A stretch of 21,917 nucleotides of DNA, taken from the NCBI GenBank assembly GCA_946480245.1, contig CAMLIZ010000070.1, positions 1 to 21,917 of the forward strand, written 5' to 3'. Positions 15,484 to 21,917 of this stretch are shown here, piece by piece. The stretch comes from an uncultured Pseudomonadota bacterium. Lineage in GTDB: Bacteria > Pseudomonadota > Gammaproteobacteria > Burkholderiales > Burkholderiaceae. The notes beneath the pieces are model-generated. The model had not been told where the DNA came from and ran no database searches. It saw nothing but the letters and a program-made list of their open reading frames with translations. Position 1 is the stretch's first letter. The number at the start of each line of letters is the position of its first letter. A program made the translations under genes and the position numbers.

Positions 15484-16560
15484 TCAGCCGGCGCTGCGTG
15501 CGCCCGCCTCGTACCAGCCCTTGCTGCGGTTCGCCACACGCACCACCAGCAGCATCACGGGCACCTCGATCAGCACGCCGACCACCGTGGCCAGCGCAGC
15601 GCCGGAGTCGAAGCCGAAGAGGCTGATCGCGGCCGCCACGGCCAGCTCGAAGAAGTTGCTGGCGCCGATCAGCGCCGACGGGCAGGCCACGCTGTGCGAC
15701 TCACCCAGCCGCCGGTTCAGCCCATAGGCCAGTGCGGCGTTGAAGAACACCTGGATCAGGATGGGCACCGCCAGCATCGCGATCACCTGCGGCTGCTTCA
15801 GGATGGCCTCGCCCTGGAACGCGAACAGCAGCACCAGCGTGGCCAGCAGCGCGGTGATCGACCAGGGCCCGATCCTGGCCAGTACCGCATCCAACGCGGA
15901 CGGGCCCTTGGCGAGCAGCGCCTTGCGACACGCCTGCGCAATGATCACGGGGATCACGATGTAGAGCACCACCGAGGTCAGCAACGTGGCCCACGGCACC
16001 GTGATCGACGACAAGCCCAGCAGCAGCGCGACGATGGGCGCAAAGGCGAACACCATGATCGTGTCGTTGAGCGCCACCTGGCTCAAGGTGAACAGCGGGT
16101 GCCCGTTGGTGAGCCGGCTCCACACGAACACCATGGCCGTGCAGGGCGCGGCGGCCAGCAGGATCAGCCCGGCGATGTAGCTGTCCAGCTGCGCGGCCGG
16201 CAGCCACGGCGCGAACACATGGCGCACGAACAGCCAGCCCAGCAGCGCCATCGAAAACGGCTTGACCGCCCAGTTCACGAACAGCGTGACGCCGATGCCG
16301 CGCCAGTGCTGGCGCACCTGGTGCAATGCGCCGAAGTCCACCTTCAGCAGCATCGGGATGACCATCACCCAGATCAGCAGGCCCACCGGAAGGTTGACCT
16401 GCGCCACCTCCATGCGGCCGATGGCGTGCACCGGAGCCGGCAGCAGCTGGCCCAGCGCGACGCCGGCCACGATGCACAGGAACACCCAGACGGTGAGGTA
16501 GCGCTCGAAGACACTCATCGGCGCCGCAGCCGTGGGCGCGGGAAGGGTGGCGGTGTTCAT
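15484..16560 (-). CDS. acr3: Arsenite efflux transporter Acr3
   Basis: This 358-residue, ten-helix inner-membrane carrier expels arsenite, the product of the neighbouring arsenate reductase. Family marks are the segment AAAPCTAMVFVWSRLTNG with C140 and GASNFFELAVAAAISLFG with E305, corresponding to the cysteine and glutamate shown to be essential in Alkaliphilus Acr3. NDTIMVFAFAPIV is also typical. I chose the ATG at 16560 because GAAGGA lies 8 nt upstream; a GTG two codons earlier would sit too close to that ribosome site. It lies 12 nt after arsC and 7 nt before the MFS gene. Confidence 0.95.
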   Translation of the reverse strand: MNTATLPAPTAAAPMSVFERYLTVWVFLCIVAGVALGQLLPAPVHAIGRMEVAQVNLPVGLLIWVMVIPMLLKVDFGALHQVRQHWRGIGVTLFVNWAVKPFSMALLGWLFVRHVFAPWLPAAQLDSYIAGLILLAAAPCTAMVFVWSRLTNGHPLFTLSQVALNDTIMVFAFAPIVALLLGLSSITVPWATLLTSVVLYIVIPVIIAQACRKALLAKGPSALDAVLARIGPWSITALLATLVLLFAFQGEAILKQPQVIAMLAVPILIQVFFNAALAYGLNRRLGESHSVACPSALIGASNFFELAVAAAISLFGFDSGAALATVVGVLIEVPVMLLVVRVANRSKGWYEAGARSAG

Positions 16561-16572
16561 CGACACGGTCCT

Positions 16573-17079
16573 TCAGCTGCGGCCGATGGCCAGCAGTGCC
16601 GCCTGCAGCGCCGCGCGGTCCAGCGTGTCCAGCGGCAGCGCCAGCAATTGCAGCATGCGATAGCCGATGGCCTGGCGCGTGAGCTCGAACGCGCGGCGCC
16701 TGCCCTCGTCGCCGCCGTCGGCCTTGGAGGGGTCCGGATAGCCCCAGTGCACCTTCACCGGCTGCTCGCCCGCGCCGCCGAAGAACACCGGGCACTGCTC
16801 GGCCGCGGCGCTGTCGCACACCGTGATCACGATCGACAGCGGCGGTGCGCCATCGGCACTGAACTCGTCCCAGCTCTTGCTGCGGTAGCCGGCAGTGCTG
16901 ACGCCCGCCGCGTCCAGCGCCTCGAGCGCGAACGGGTTGATGCGCCCGCTCGGCGCGCTGCCGGCGCTGTGCGCCTGCACCTTCTGGCCGAGGCAGCGGG
17001 CCCAGTGGTTGAGCATGCCTTCGGCAAGCACGCTGCGCGCCGAGTTGTGCGTGCAGAGGATGAGGACGTGGACGGTCAT
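16573..17079 (-). CDS. arsC: Arsenate reductase, low-molecular-weight phosphatase fold
   Basis: This 168-residue cytoplasmic enzyme reduces arsenate to arsenite. The P-loop CTHNSARS starts with nucleophile C9, and YPDPS supplies the general acid. C88 (TVCDS) and C96 (EQCPV) complete a three-cysteine relay as in the thioredoxin-coupled ArsC of Staphylococcus, so electrons should come from thioredoxin, not glutaredoxin. It is slightly longer than the usual 130-140 residues because of its C-terminal helix region. The start ATG overlaps the arsR stop (ATGA). Confidence 0.94.
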   Translation of the reverse strand: MTVHVLILCTHNSARSVLAEGMLNHWARCLGQKVQAHSAGSAPSGRINPFALEALDAAGVSTAGYRSKSWDEFSADGAPPLSIVITVCDSAAAEQCPVFFGGAGEQPVKVHWGYPDPSKADGGDEGRRRAFELTRQAIGYRMLQLLALPLDTLDRAALQAALLAIGRS

Positions 17080-17387
17080 GTGGCGTTCGCCGGAAGGCAG
17101 GAATCGCCCTCGCAGCAGTTCTCGGTGAGATAGCCCAGCAGGGCGTGGATGTTGTCGAACGAAGCGCGGTACACCAGGTTGCGGCCCTGGCGCTCCTGGG
17201 TCACCAGGCCGGCGTTCATCAGTTCCTTGAGGTGGAAGGACAACGTGGCCGGCGGCATGCCCGATCCTTCGGCCATCACGCCGGGGGTCATGCCACGCGC
17301 GCCCGCCACCACCAGCGCGCGGAAGACCTGCAGCCGGTGGGTGTGCGCGAGCGCGGCCAGCGAGCGCACGACGTCTTTTTCTTCCAT
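17076..17387 (-). CDS. arsR: ArsR family arsenite-responsive repressor
   Basis: This 103-residue winged-helix repressor controls the ars operon. The recognition helix region is PPATLSFHLKELMNAGLV (about 45-62), followed by the wing ERQGRNLVYR. There is no CxC pair in the DNA-binding helix as in E. coli ArsR. Instead the cysteines are at the C-terminus, ENCCEGDSC (C91, C92, C97), like the C-terminal three-cysteine site of Acidithiobacillus ferrooxidans ArsR. It is the first gene of the operon. No Shine-Dalgarno sequence is visible; the candidate operator and -10 lie immediately upstream, so it may be translated from a leaderless mRNA. Confidence 0.95.
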   Translation of the reverse strand: MEEKDVVRSLAALAHTHRLQVFRALVVAGARGMTPGVMAEGSGMPPATLSFHLKELMNAGLVTQERQGRNLVYRASFDNIHALLGYLTENCCEGDSCLPANAT

Positions 17388-17388
17388 G

Positions 17389-17406
17389 ATTCCAGTGTAG
17401 TGGAAT
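17389..17406 (-). promoter_or_regulatory. Candidate ArsR operator overlapping a -10 box
   Basis: A perfect 6-bp inverted repeat, ATTCCA (17389-17394) and TGGAAT (17401-17406) with a 6-nt spacer, lies 1 nt upstream of the arsR start codon. On the minus strand TACACT (17399-17394) is a good -10 box and would put the transcript start near the A of the ATG. Repressor bound here would cover the promoter. No strong -35 is seen. Confidence 0.55.
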
Positions 17407-17550
17407 TGTTGCAGCCGGCGACGGCGCCAGTCCACGCCTGGGTGTCCAGTCGGGATTTCCTGGAGGGGCACCGCCCCACCGAGGTGCAAAACCTCACGAC
17501 AATCCACCCTGGCGAGGCGGTACCCTTCGCCGATGTGCTGCGGGTAAACC

Positions 17551-17580
17551 ATGAAAAGCAAGCGGGTGCGGAACCGATGA
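17551..17580 (+). CDS. Possible 9-residue leader ORF before the response regulator
   Basis: ATG at 17551 opens a nine-residue, very basic peptide (MKSKRVRNR) whose TGA overlaps the ATG of the response regulator gene in an ATGA junction. The regulator itself has only a weak ribosome site, so reinitiation from this leader is possible. It may be chance. Confidence 0.25.
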   Translation: MKSKRVRNR

Positions 17581-18215
17581 GAGAGGACCGGGCCGCCGTT
17601 TTTGTCGTCGACGACGATCCTTCCATGCGCCGATCGCTGGAGAGCCTGCTCCGGTCGGTGGGCCTGGACGTGCACCTGCACGCCTCCGCCCAGGAGTTCA
17701 TGCAGGCGGCGCGGCCCGACGTCCCGGCCTGCCTGCTGCTCGACGTGCGCCTGCCCGGCATGAGCGGCCTGAGCTTCCAGCAGGAGCTGGCGAAGGCAGG
17801 GATCGCCGTGCCGGTCATCTTCATCACCGGGCACGGCGATGTGTCGATGACCGCGCGCGCCATGAAGGCCGGTGCTGCCGATTTCCTCACCAAGCCGTTC
17901 GACGAACAAGCCCTGCTCGACGCGGTGGACGCGGCCATCGAGCGCGACCGCGCCCGGCGCGCGGAGGCCACCCGCCTTGCCGAGCTGGAGGCGCTGTATC
18001 GCGGGTTGACCGAGCGTGAGCGCGAAGTCATGAAGCTCGTGGTCTCCGGGCGGGTCAACAAGCAGATCGCCGCCGAGCTCGGCCTCAGCCTCGTCACCGT
18101 GAAGGTCCACCGCGGCCAGGTCATGCGCAAGATGCTGGCCAAGTCGGTCCCCGAACTGGTGCGCATGGCCGACCGGCTGTGCGCGTCCCATGTCGAAGCT
18201 CCCGGCCATCGCTGA
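17577..18215 (+). CDS. FixJ/NarL-type response regulator (receiver plus LuxR HTH)
   Basis: This 212-residue protein is a two-component transcription factor. The receiver domain (about 6-120) has the acidic cluster DDD (12-14), phosphoacceptor D56 in LLLDVRLPG, T84 in FITGHGD and K106 in LTKPF. After a charged helical linker, the C-terminal LuxR-type HTH begins at LTEREREVMKLVVSG, with the recognition region SLVTVKVHRGQVMRKM. The start at 17577 gives the normal family N-terminus (VFVVDDDPSMRRSLE). It is divergent from arsR with 189 bp between. It probably pairs with the histidine kinase downstream and may bind the repeated elements before the next two genes. Confidence 0.93.
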   Translation: MREDRAAVFVVDDDPSMRRSLESLLRSVGLDVHLHASAQEFMQAARPDVPACLLLDVRLPGMSGLSFQQELAKAGIAVPVIFITGHGDVSMTARAMKAGAADFLTKPFDEQALLDAVDAAIERDRARRAEATRLAELEALYRGLTEREREVMKLVVSGRVNKQIAAELGLSLVTVKVHRGQVMRKMLAKSVPELVRMADRLCASHVEAPGHR

Positions 18216-18230
18216 GCCGACCGTACCGGC

Positions 18231-18250
18231 GGCCTATACCAAGGTGTAGG
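18231..18250 (+). promoter_or_regulatory. Imperfect palindrome upstream of the single-domain receiver gene
   Basis: GGCCTATACCAAGGTGTAGG contains an 18-bp dyad (CCTATACCA/AGGTGTAGG) in which seven of nine base pairs match. A further GGGTGTAA half-site lies at 18263-18270. A second copy of the first 12 nt occurs at 18700. It is a likely binding site for a dimeric LuxR-type regulator. Confidence 0.5.
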
Positions 18251-18293
18251 AGCCCGAGGCTTGGGTGTAATGGGCCGAGGCGGCCACGCAAGC

Positions 18294-18299
18294 TACGCT
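18294..18299 (+). promoter_or_regulatory. Candidate -10 box TACGCT before the receiver gene
   Basis: TACGCT sits in the context ACGCAAGCTACGCTGGC, 24 nt before the ATG at 18324. A closely similar context, ACGCACGCCTACGCTTGC, lies before the kinase gene (18805-18810), which supports a shared promoter type. No -35 consensus is seen, as expected for an activated promoter. Confidence 0.35.
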
Positions 18300-18323
18300 G
18301 GCCTCTCAATCACGGGAGTCGAC

Positions 18324-18719
18324 ATGGCCGAAAGGCCGCTCGTCGCCATCGTGGACGACGACAAGTCGATTCGCGACGCGACCAGCGATCTGTTGAAGGC
18401 GTCAGGCTTCACCCCCGTTGCATTCGAGGACGCGGAAAGCTTCCTCGGGTGGCCGGGGCGGGCTGGCGCTGCGTGCCTCATTACCGACATGGGCATGCCC
18501 GGCATGTCCGGCCTCGAGCTGCACGCGGCGCTGGTCAAATCCGGCGAGTCGATTCCCGTCGTGATCATCACGGCCCATCCCGAAGAGCCGGCGCGCGTGC
18601 GTGCCGGCAAGGCGGGCGTCAGCGGCTACCTCGGCAAGCCGTTCAGCCCTGACGAATTGCTCGAGTGCGTGGGCGAGGCACTCGCCAAGCACGCAGGCCG
18701 GCCTATACCAAAGTCTTAG
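18324..18719 (+). CDS. Single-domain response regulator
   Basis: This 131-residue protein is a stand-alone receiver without an output domain. It has DDD (11-13), phosphoacceptor D55 in LITDMGMPG, T83 in IITAHP and K105 in LGKPF. GGGAG lies 6 nt before the ATG. Such proteins act by protein-protein contact, as phosphate sinks or CheY-like messengers; with a chemotaxis receptor and a kinase downstream, a role in either branch is possible. Its last codons and stop overlap the second copy of the upstream regulatory element (18700-18720). Confidence 0.92.
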   Translation: MAERPLVAIVDDDKSIRDATSDLLKASGFTPVAFEDAESFLGWPGRAGAACLITDMGMPGMSGLELHAALVKSGESIPVVIITAHPEEPARVRAGKAGVSGYLGKPFSPDELLECVGEALAKHAGRPIPKS

Positions 18720-18720
18720 G
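18700..18720 (+). promoter_or_regulatory. Second copy of the GGCCTATACCAA element
   Basis: GGCCTATACCAA at 18700-18711 repeats the first half of the element at 18231 exactly; both copies end in TAGG, but the right half is less symmetric here. It overlaps the end of the receiver gene and lies upstream of the kinase. A TTGCGTGTA half-site follows at 18762-18770. Confidence 0.45.
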
Positions 18721-18804
18721 CGGTGATCCGCTGCGCCAGCGTTTGCGGCGCTGCGCATAGGTTGCGTGTACTTCAGCGCAGTGGTCCCGGCCCCGACGCA
18801 CGCC

Positions 18805-18810
18805 TACGCT
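18805..18810 (+). promoter_or_regulatory. Candidate -10 box TACGCT before the histidine kinase gene
   Basis: TACGCT in a context resembling that at 18294-18299, placed 33 nt before the ATG at 18844. It is called because of the match to the other copy and not on strength alone. Confidence 0.3.
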
Positions 18811-18843
18811 TGCATGGTCAGCCTTACCTCCATGGAGCGAACG

Positions 18844-20157
18844 ATGACCACTTGCGCGTTGAACCTGGCGCCCACCGGCGCATGGTTTCCGTTCGACGGA
18901 ATCGAGCTTGGCGAACAACGGCGCTCGTTTGCGCTGCCTGTGTTCACCTTGCTGTTCGCAACCGAGCGCGAGCCCGGCCCCCTGCTGATGAAAGGCGACC
19001 TGTCCGACCACGTCGACGAACCACATCAGAGGAGTGCGGTGATGACATCGATGAATTCGGCGGAACGGCACGCCCTCGAAGTCGAACTCCAGCACGAGCG
19101 CGCGGCGATGGCCCTCGATGCGGCGGGGGGTGGGGTGTGGGAGCGCCGCGTCGGCGATGGCGAAGACTTCTGGAGCGAGCACATGTACCGGCTGCGCGGC
19201 CTGGACCCGCAAGACCCGCGGCCCACCCGCGAGCTGGCCGCGCTGGTGACCGACCCTGCCGACCTGCAGACCGCCCAGCACCTGCAGCGCCGGCACGTCG
19301 AGTTCGGCGAGCCCTACGTGCATGACTTCCGCGTGCGCTGGCCGGACGGCACCGAGCGCTGGCTGAGCAGCCGCGGCCAGCTGGTGCGCGACAGCCAAGG
19401 CCGCGCGGTAGCGATGGCCGGCGTGGACTTCGACGTCACCGAGCTGCACAGGGCCGAGCGGGAGAACCGCGCCCGCAGCGAGTTCGTGCCCTGCATGAGC
19501 CACGCGCTGCGCACGCCGTTGAACGCCGTGCTGGGCTTCGTCCAGGTGCTGCTCGAAGACCCTAGCGACCCGCCGACCGCGCACCAGCGCGCGCGCCTTG
19601 AGCACATTCGCAGTGCGGCCAGCCACCTGCTCGCACTGGTCAACCAGACCCTCGACCTGGCGAGCATCGAGGCCGCGCGGCAGCCGCTCGCGACCGAGCC
19701 GGTGGCCTTGGCGGATTGCGCCCAAGAGGCGATGAGCTGGGTGGAGCCGGTGGCCCGCACACACGGCGTGTGCGTGCGCGGCGAAGGGCTGGAGGGCAGC
19801 GTGCTGGCCGACGGGCGCAGGCTGCGGCAGGTGGCGGCCAACCTGGTGAGCAATGCGGTCAAGTACAACCGTCCGGGTGGCTGGGTGGTGGTGCAGTCGC
19901 GCCGGCGCACCCACAACGGCAGCGAGCAGTGCGCGCTTGTCGTGCGCGACAGCGGCCGTGGCCTCACGCCGCAGCAGATCCAACGCCTGTTCGAGCCGTT
20001 CAACCGGCTCGGCGCGGAGCGCGAAGACATCGAAGGCACGGGAATGGGGCTGGCGATTGCACGCGAGCTGGTGCAGCGAATGGGCGGTGAGGTGGAGGTG
20101 GAGTCACAGCCGGGGGTGGGCAGCGAGTTCAGGGTCTGGCTGCCGGTGGCGGCGTAG
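18844..20157 (+). CDS. PAS-domain sensor histidine kinase, no membrane helices
   Basis: This protein (437 residues from 18844) is a cytoplasmic sensor kinase. Its PAS domain, about 86-205, has the PAS_3-like phrases GGGVWERRV, FWSEHMYRLRGL, DFRVRWPDGTERWLSSRG and GVDFDVTELHRAE. The HisKA dimerisation domain has the phosphoacceptor H220 in MSHALRTPLN. The HATPase domain follows with N333 and N337 (NLVSNAVKYN), DSGRG (D369), LFEPFNR and GTGMGLAI (from G398). The H-box normally reads SHELRTPLN; here the Glu after His is Ala, and the usual 'LANM' before it is 'VPCM'. Start choice is uncertain: ATG 18844 has GGAG 5 nt upstream, while ATG 19042 has a better AGAGGAG and would remove 66 residues of no known domain. 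The stop abuts the chemoreceptor leader. Confidence 0.9.
   Translation: MTTCALNLAPTGAWFPFDGIELGEQRRSFALPVFTLLFATEREPGPLLMKGDLSDHVDEPHQRSAVMTSMNSAERHALEVELQHERAAMALDAAGGGVWERRVGDGEDFWSEHMYRLRGLDPQDPRPTRELAALVTDPADLQTAQHLQRRHVEFGEPYVHDFRVRWPDGTERWLSSRGQLVRDSQGRAVAMAGVDFDVTELHRAERENRARSEFVPCMSHALRTPLNAVLGFVQVLLEDPSDPPTAHQRARLEHIRSAASHLLALVNQTLDLASIEAARQPLATEPVALADCAQEAMSWVEPVARTHGVCVRGEGLEGSVLADGRRLRQVAANLVSNAVKYNRPGGWVVVQSRRRTHNGSEQCALVVRDSGRGLTPQQIQRLFEPFNRLGAEREDIEGTGMGLAIARELVQRMGGEVEVESQPGVGSEFRVWLPVAA
19028..19034 (+). promoter_or_regulatory. Strong internal Shine-Dalgarno sequence (alternative kinase start)
   Basis: AGAGGAG lies 7 nt before an in-frame ATG at 19042. Starting there gives a 371-residue kinase that begins directly before the PAS domain, so this could be the true or a second start. 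Confidence 0.45.
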
Positions 20158-20190
20158 ATGCGAGAAACAACCGTTTGGAGGGCTTTCGAG

Positions 20191-21756
20191 ATGGCGCGTA
20201 AATCGATGAGGCTGAGTCTGAAGTTGCCGCTGTCCATCGCGGCACTGCTGTTCGCGATGGCCGCCGCTGCCTTCATCGGCATCTGGCATCTCGAGCGCGC
20301 GGTCGAGGTGTTCAAGAACGACGTGGCTCGCGCAACCCGCAGCGAACGGCAGGTGCTCGAGATCGCGCTGCTGTTCAAGGGGCAGGTGCAGGAATGGAAG
20401 GACACGCTGCTGCGCGGCAAGGATCCGGCCAAGCTGGACAAGTACTGGCGCGCGTTCCAGGCGAAGGAAGCGCGCGTGGCGGAGCTGGCCGACGCGCTTC
20501 AGCAGTCGGCCGACGATGACAAGGCCAAGCGCGGCCTGCAGGACTTCGTGGCGGCCCACGCGGAGATGGGGCGCCGCTACCGGGCGGGCTTCGACGCCTT
20601 CAAGGCCGCGAAATTCGAGGCCGCTGCCGGCGACGCCGCGGTCGCCGGCATGGACCGGGCTCCCACCGAGCTTCTCAACAACGTGGCCAAGCTCATCGGT
20701 GATCGCGCCGCTGGCGTCAGCGCCGACGCAGCGGCTGCCGGGCGCCGCGCCACGGTGCTCAGCCTCGTGCTGATGTCGGTGGTGTCGGTGTGCGGCCTGG
20801 GTGCCGGCCTGGTGATGAGCCGCTCGGTGGTTCGCCTGCTGGGCGGTGAACCTGCGGACGCCACTCAGGCGGCACATGCCATTGCGCAGGGCGACCTGAC
20901 GACCGCGCTGCCGGTGAAGGCCGGCGACAGCAGCAGCCTGATCTGCGCGCTGTCCCACATGCAGGACAGCCTGTGCGCACTCGTGGGCCAGGTGCAGCAG
21001 AACGCCGATACGGTGGCGTGTGCCAGCACCCAGATTGCACAGGGCAACGGCCATCTCTCGGCTCGCACCGAGGAGCAGGCCGCCGCGCTGGAGCAGACGG
21101 TGGCGTCCGTGCAGGAGCTCAACACGCACGTGGCGCACAACGCCCAGCACGCGGTCCGGGCGCGCGACCTCGCACAAGGCGCCACCGAGGTGGCCGCCCG
21201 CGGTGGCGAGGTGGTGGCACAGGTGGTCAGCACGATGAAGGAGATCGACGCCAGCTCCAAGCGCATTGCCGCCATCAATGGCGTGATCGACAGCATCGCG
21301 TTCCAGACCAACATCCTGGCGCTCAACGCGGCCGTGGAGGCGGCTCGCGCCGGCGAGCAGGGCCGCGGGTTCGCCGTGGTGGCCGCCGAAGTGCGCACGC
21401 TGGCGCAACGCAGCGCACAGGCGGCGCGCGAGATCAAGGATCTCATCGCCACCAGCGTCTCGAGCGTGGAGCAGGGCGCCGCGCTGGTGGACCAGGCCGG
21501 GGCCACGATGCAGGAGGTGCTGGAGGCGATCGGGCAGGTGTCGTCCATCACGCGCGAGATCAGCGTGGCCAACAGCGGCCAGAGCCAAAGCGTGGCGCAG
21601 CTGTCCGAGGCCCTGAGGACCATGGATTCGGCCACGCAGCAGAATTCCGCACTGGTGGAGGAAACGGCCGCCGCTTCGGAAAGCCTGAAGGCGCAGGCCG
21701 GCGAGATGATCCAGCTGATCGGCAGGTTCCGAGCGCGCGCGGATCATCAGGGTTGA
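20191..21756 (+). CDS. Methyl-accepting chemotaxis protein
   Basis: This 521-residue transmembrane chemoreceptor has a first helix at about 13-33 and a roughly 150-residue, mostly helical periplasmic sensor region (four-helix-bundle-like, with no family-specific ligand motif I can name). A second helix at about 187-210 and a HAMP-like segment (about 211-265) follow. The long cytoplasmic coiled coil has the conserved tip [40 protein letters not shown] (from about 369), which contacts CheA and CheW. The C-terminus (RARADHQG) lacks a CheR-tethering pentapeptide. I chose ATG 20191 because GGAGG lies 9 nt upstream; the frame is open to an ATG at 20158, directly after the kinase stop. Co-transcription with the kinase is likely. 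Confidence 0.92.
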   Translation: MARKSMRLSLKLPLSIAALLFAMAAAAFIGIWHLERAVEVFKNDVARATRSERQVLEIALLFKGQVQEWKDTLLRGKDPAKLDKYWRAFQAKEARVAELADALQQSADDDKAKRGLQDFVAAHAEMGRRYRAGFDAFKAAKFEAAAGDAAVAGMDRAPTELLNNVAKLIGDRAAGVSADAAAAGRRATVLSLVLMSVVSVCGLGAGLVMSRSVVRLLGGEPADATQAAHAIAQGDLTTALPVKAGDSSSLICALSHMQDSLCALVGQVQQNADTVACASTQIAQGNGHLSARTEEQAAALEQTVASVQELNTHVAHNAQHAVRARDLAQGATEVAARGGEVVAQVVSTMKEIDASSKRIAAINGVIDSIAFQTNILALNAAVEAARAGEQGRGFAVVAAEVRTLAQRSAQAAREIKDLIATSVSSVEQGAALVDQAGATMQEVLEAIGQVSSITREISVANSGQSQSVAQLSEALRTMDSATQQNSALVEETAAASESLKAQAGEMIQLIGRFRARADHQG

Positions 21757-21828
21757 TCCGCACACGCGCGCGCGCAGCTCCCTGAGACGATAGCCTGCCG
21801 GCGTTCCGCACGCGGCAGAGGGTTCTGG

Positions 21829-21917
21829 GTGAGTGAGCTGCAAGGCCAACGTCGAAACGTCGTTCTGCCGGGTCTGATCCTGGTATTGGCACTGCTCGTT
21901 TCACCGCCTGGCGCGCG
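21829..21917 (+). CDS. Partial gene: N-terminus of a membrane or exported protein
   Basis: The first 29 codons of a gene that runs off the right edge. GTG at 21829 is preceded by AGAGGG at 6 nt. The short charged start (SELQGQRRN) is followed by the hydrophobic run VVLPGLILVLALLVSPP, a signal peptide or first membrane helix. Its function cannot be told. The 72 nt between it and the chemoreceptor contain an alternating GC run but no clear terminator, so it may be in the same operon. Confidence 0.6.
   Translation, partial: MSELQGQRRNVVLPGLILVLALLVSPPGA

Noticed and set aside
15433..17133. 566-codon plus-strand open frame over acr3 and arsC
   Set aside because: Shadow frame; acr3 and arsC have clear family motifs on the other strand.

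Overview
The window is about 22 kb of very GC-rich DNA with tightly packed genes, many ATGA, GTGA or TGATG overlaps, and strong G/C third-codon bias. The gene set (ba3-type oxidase with several c-type cytochromes, an Acr3/thioredoxin-type ars operon, FixJ/NarL-type response regulators, a methyl-accepting chemotaxis protein) suggests a free-living aerobic betaproteobacterium of the Burkholderiales. That placement is inference; no rRNA or tRNA gene is visible. No transposase, integrase, CRISPR array or phage gene was seen.

Layout. (1) 1-1602: a possible decayed gene start, then a secreted metal-dependent amidohydrolase. (2) 3304-1620, minus strand: an ABC-2 exporter pair of the YadG/YadH type, preceded by a perfect 16-bp hairpin. 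(3) 4523-3375, minus: a solitary, cysteine-free protein I cannot name, with a 16-proline run, a (Thr-Pro)7 linker and a helical body with one central hydrophobic stretch. Its DNA carries two in-frame tandem repeats, one a strong G-quadruplex candidate. (4) 9904-4708, minus: a six-gene operon for a B-family (ba3-type) heme-copper oxidase: diheme cytochrome, triheme cytochrome, small membrane protein, CuA subunit II, subunit I, diheme cytochrome. (5) 10042-11333, plus and divergent: copC-copD, which could supply or manage copper for the oxidase.

(6) 17387-11350, minus: an extended arsenic operon. It runs arsR, arsC, acr3, an MFS transporter, a protein resembling a circularly permuted ATP-grasp ligase, an ArsP-type permease, a small CxxC thioredoxin-fold protein and a possible 37-residue ORF. 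The MFS and ATP-grasp-like genes are translationally coupled. This suggests an arsenic-conjugating ligase plus dedicated exporter and is the best candidate for an undescribed system here.

(7) 17577-21756, plus: a signalling cluster of a FixJ/NarL-type response regulator, a single-domain receiver, a PAS histidine kinase with an atypical H-box and a methyl-accepting chemotaxis protein. Two copies of a GGCCTATACCAA element and two TACGCT -10-like boxes lie in front of the receiver and the kinase. The window ends inside the N-terminus of another probable membrane or exported protein.
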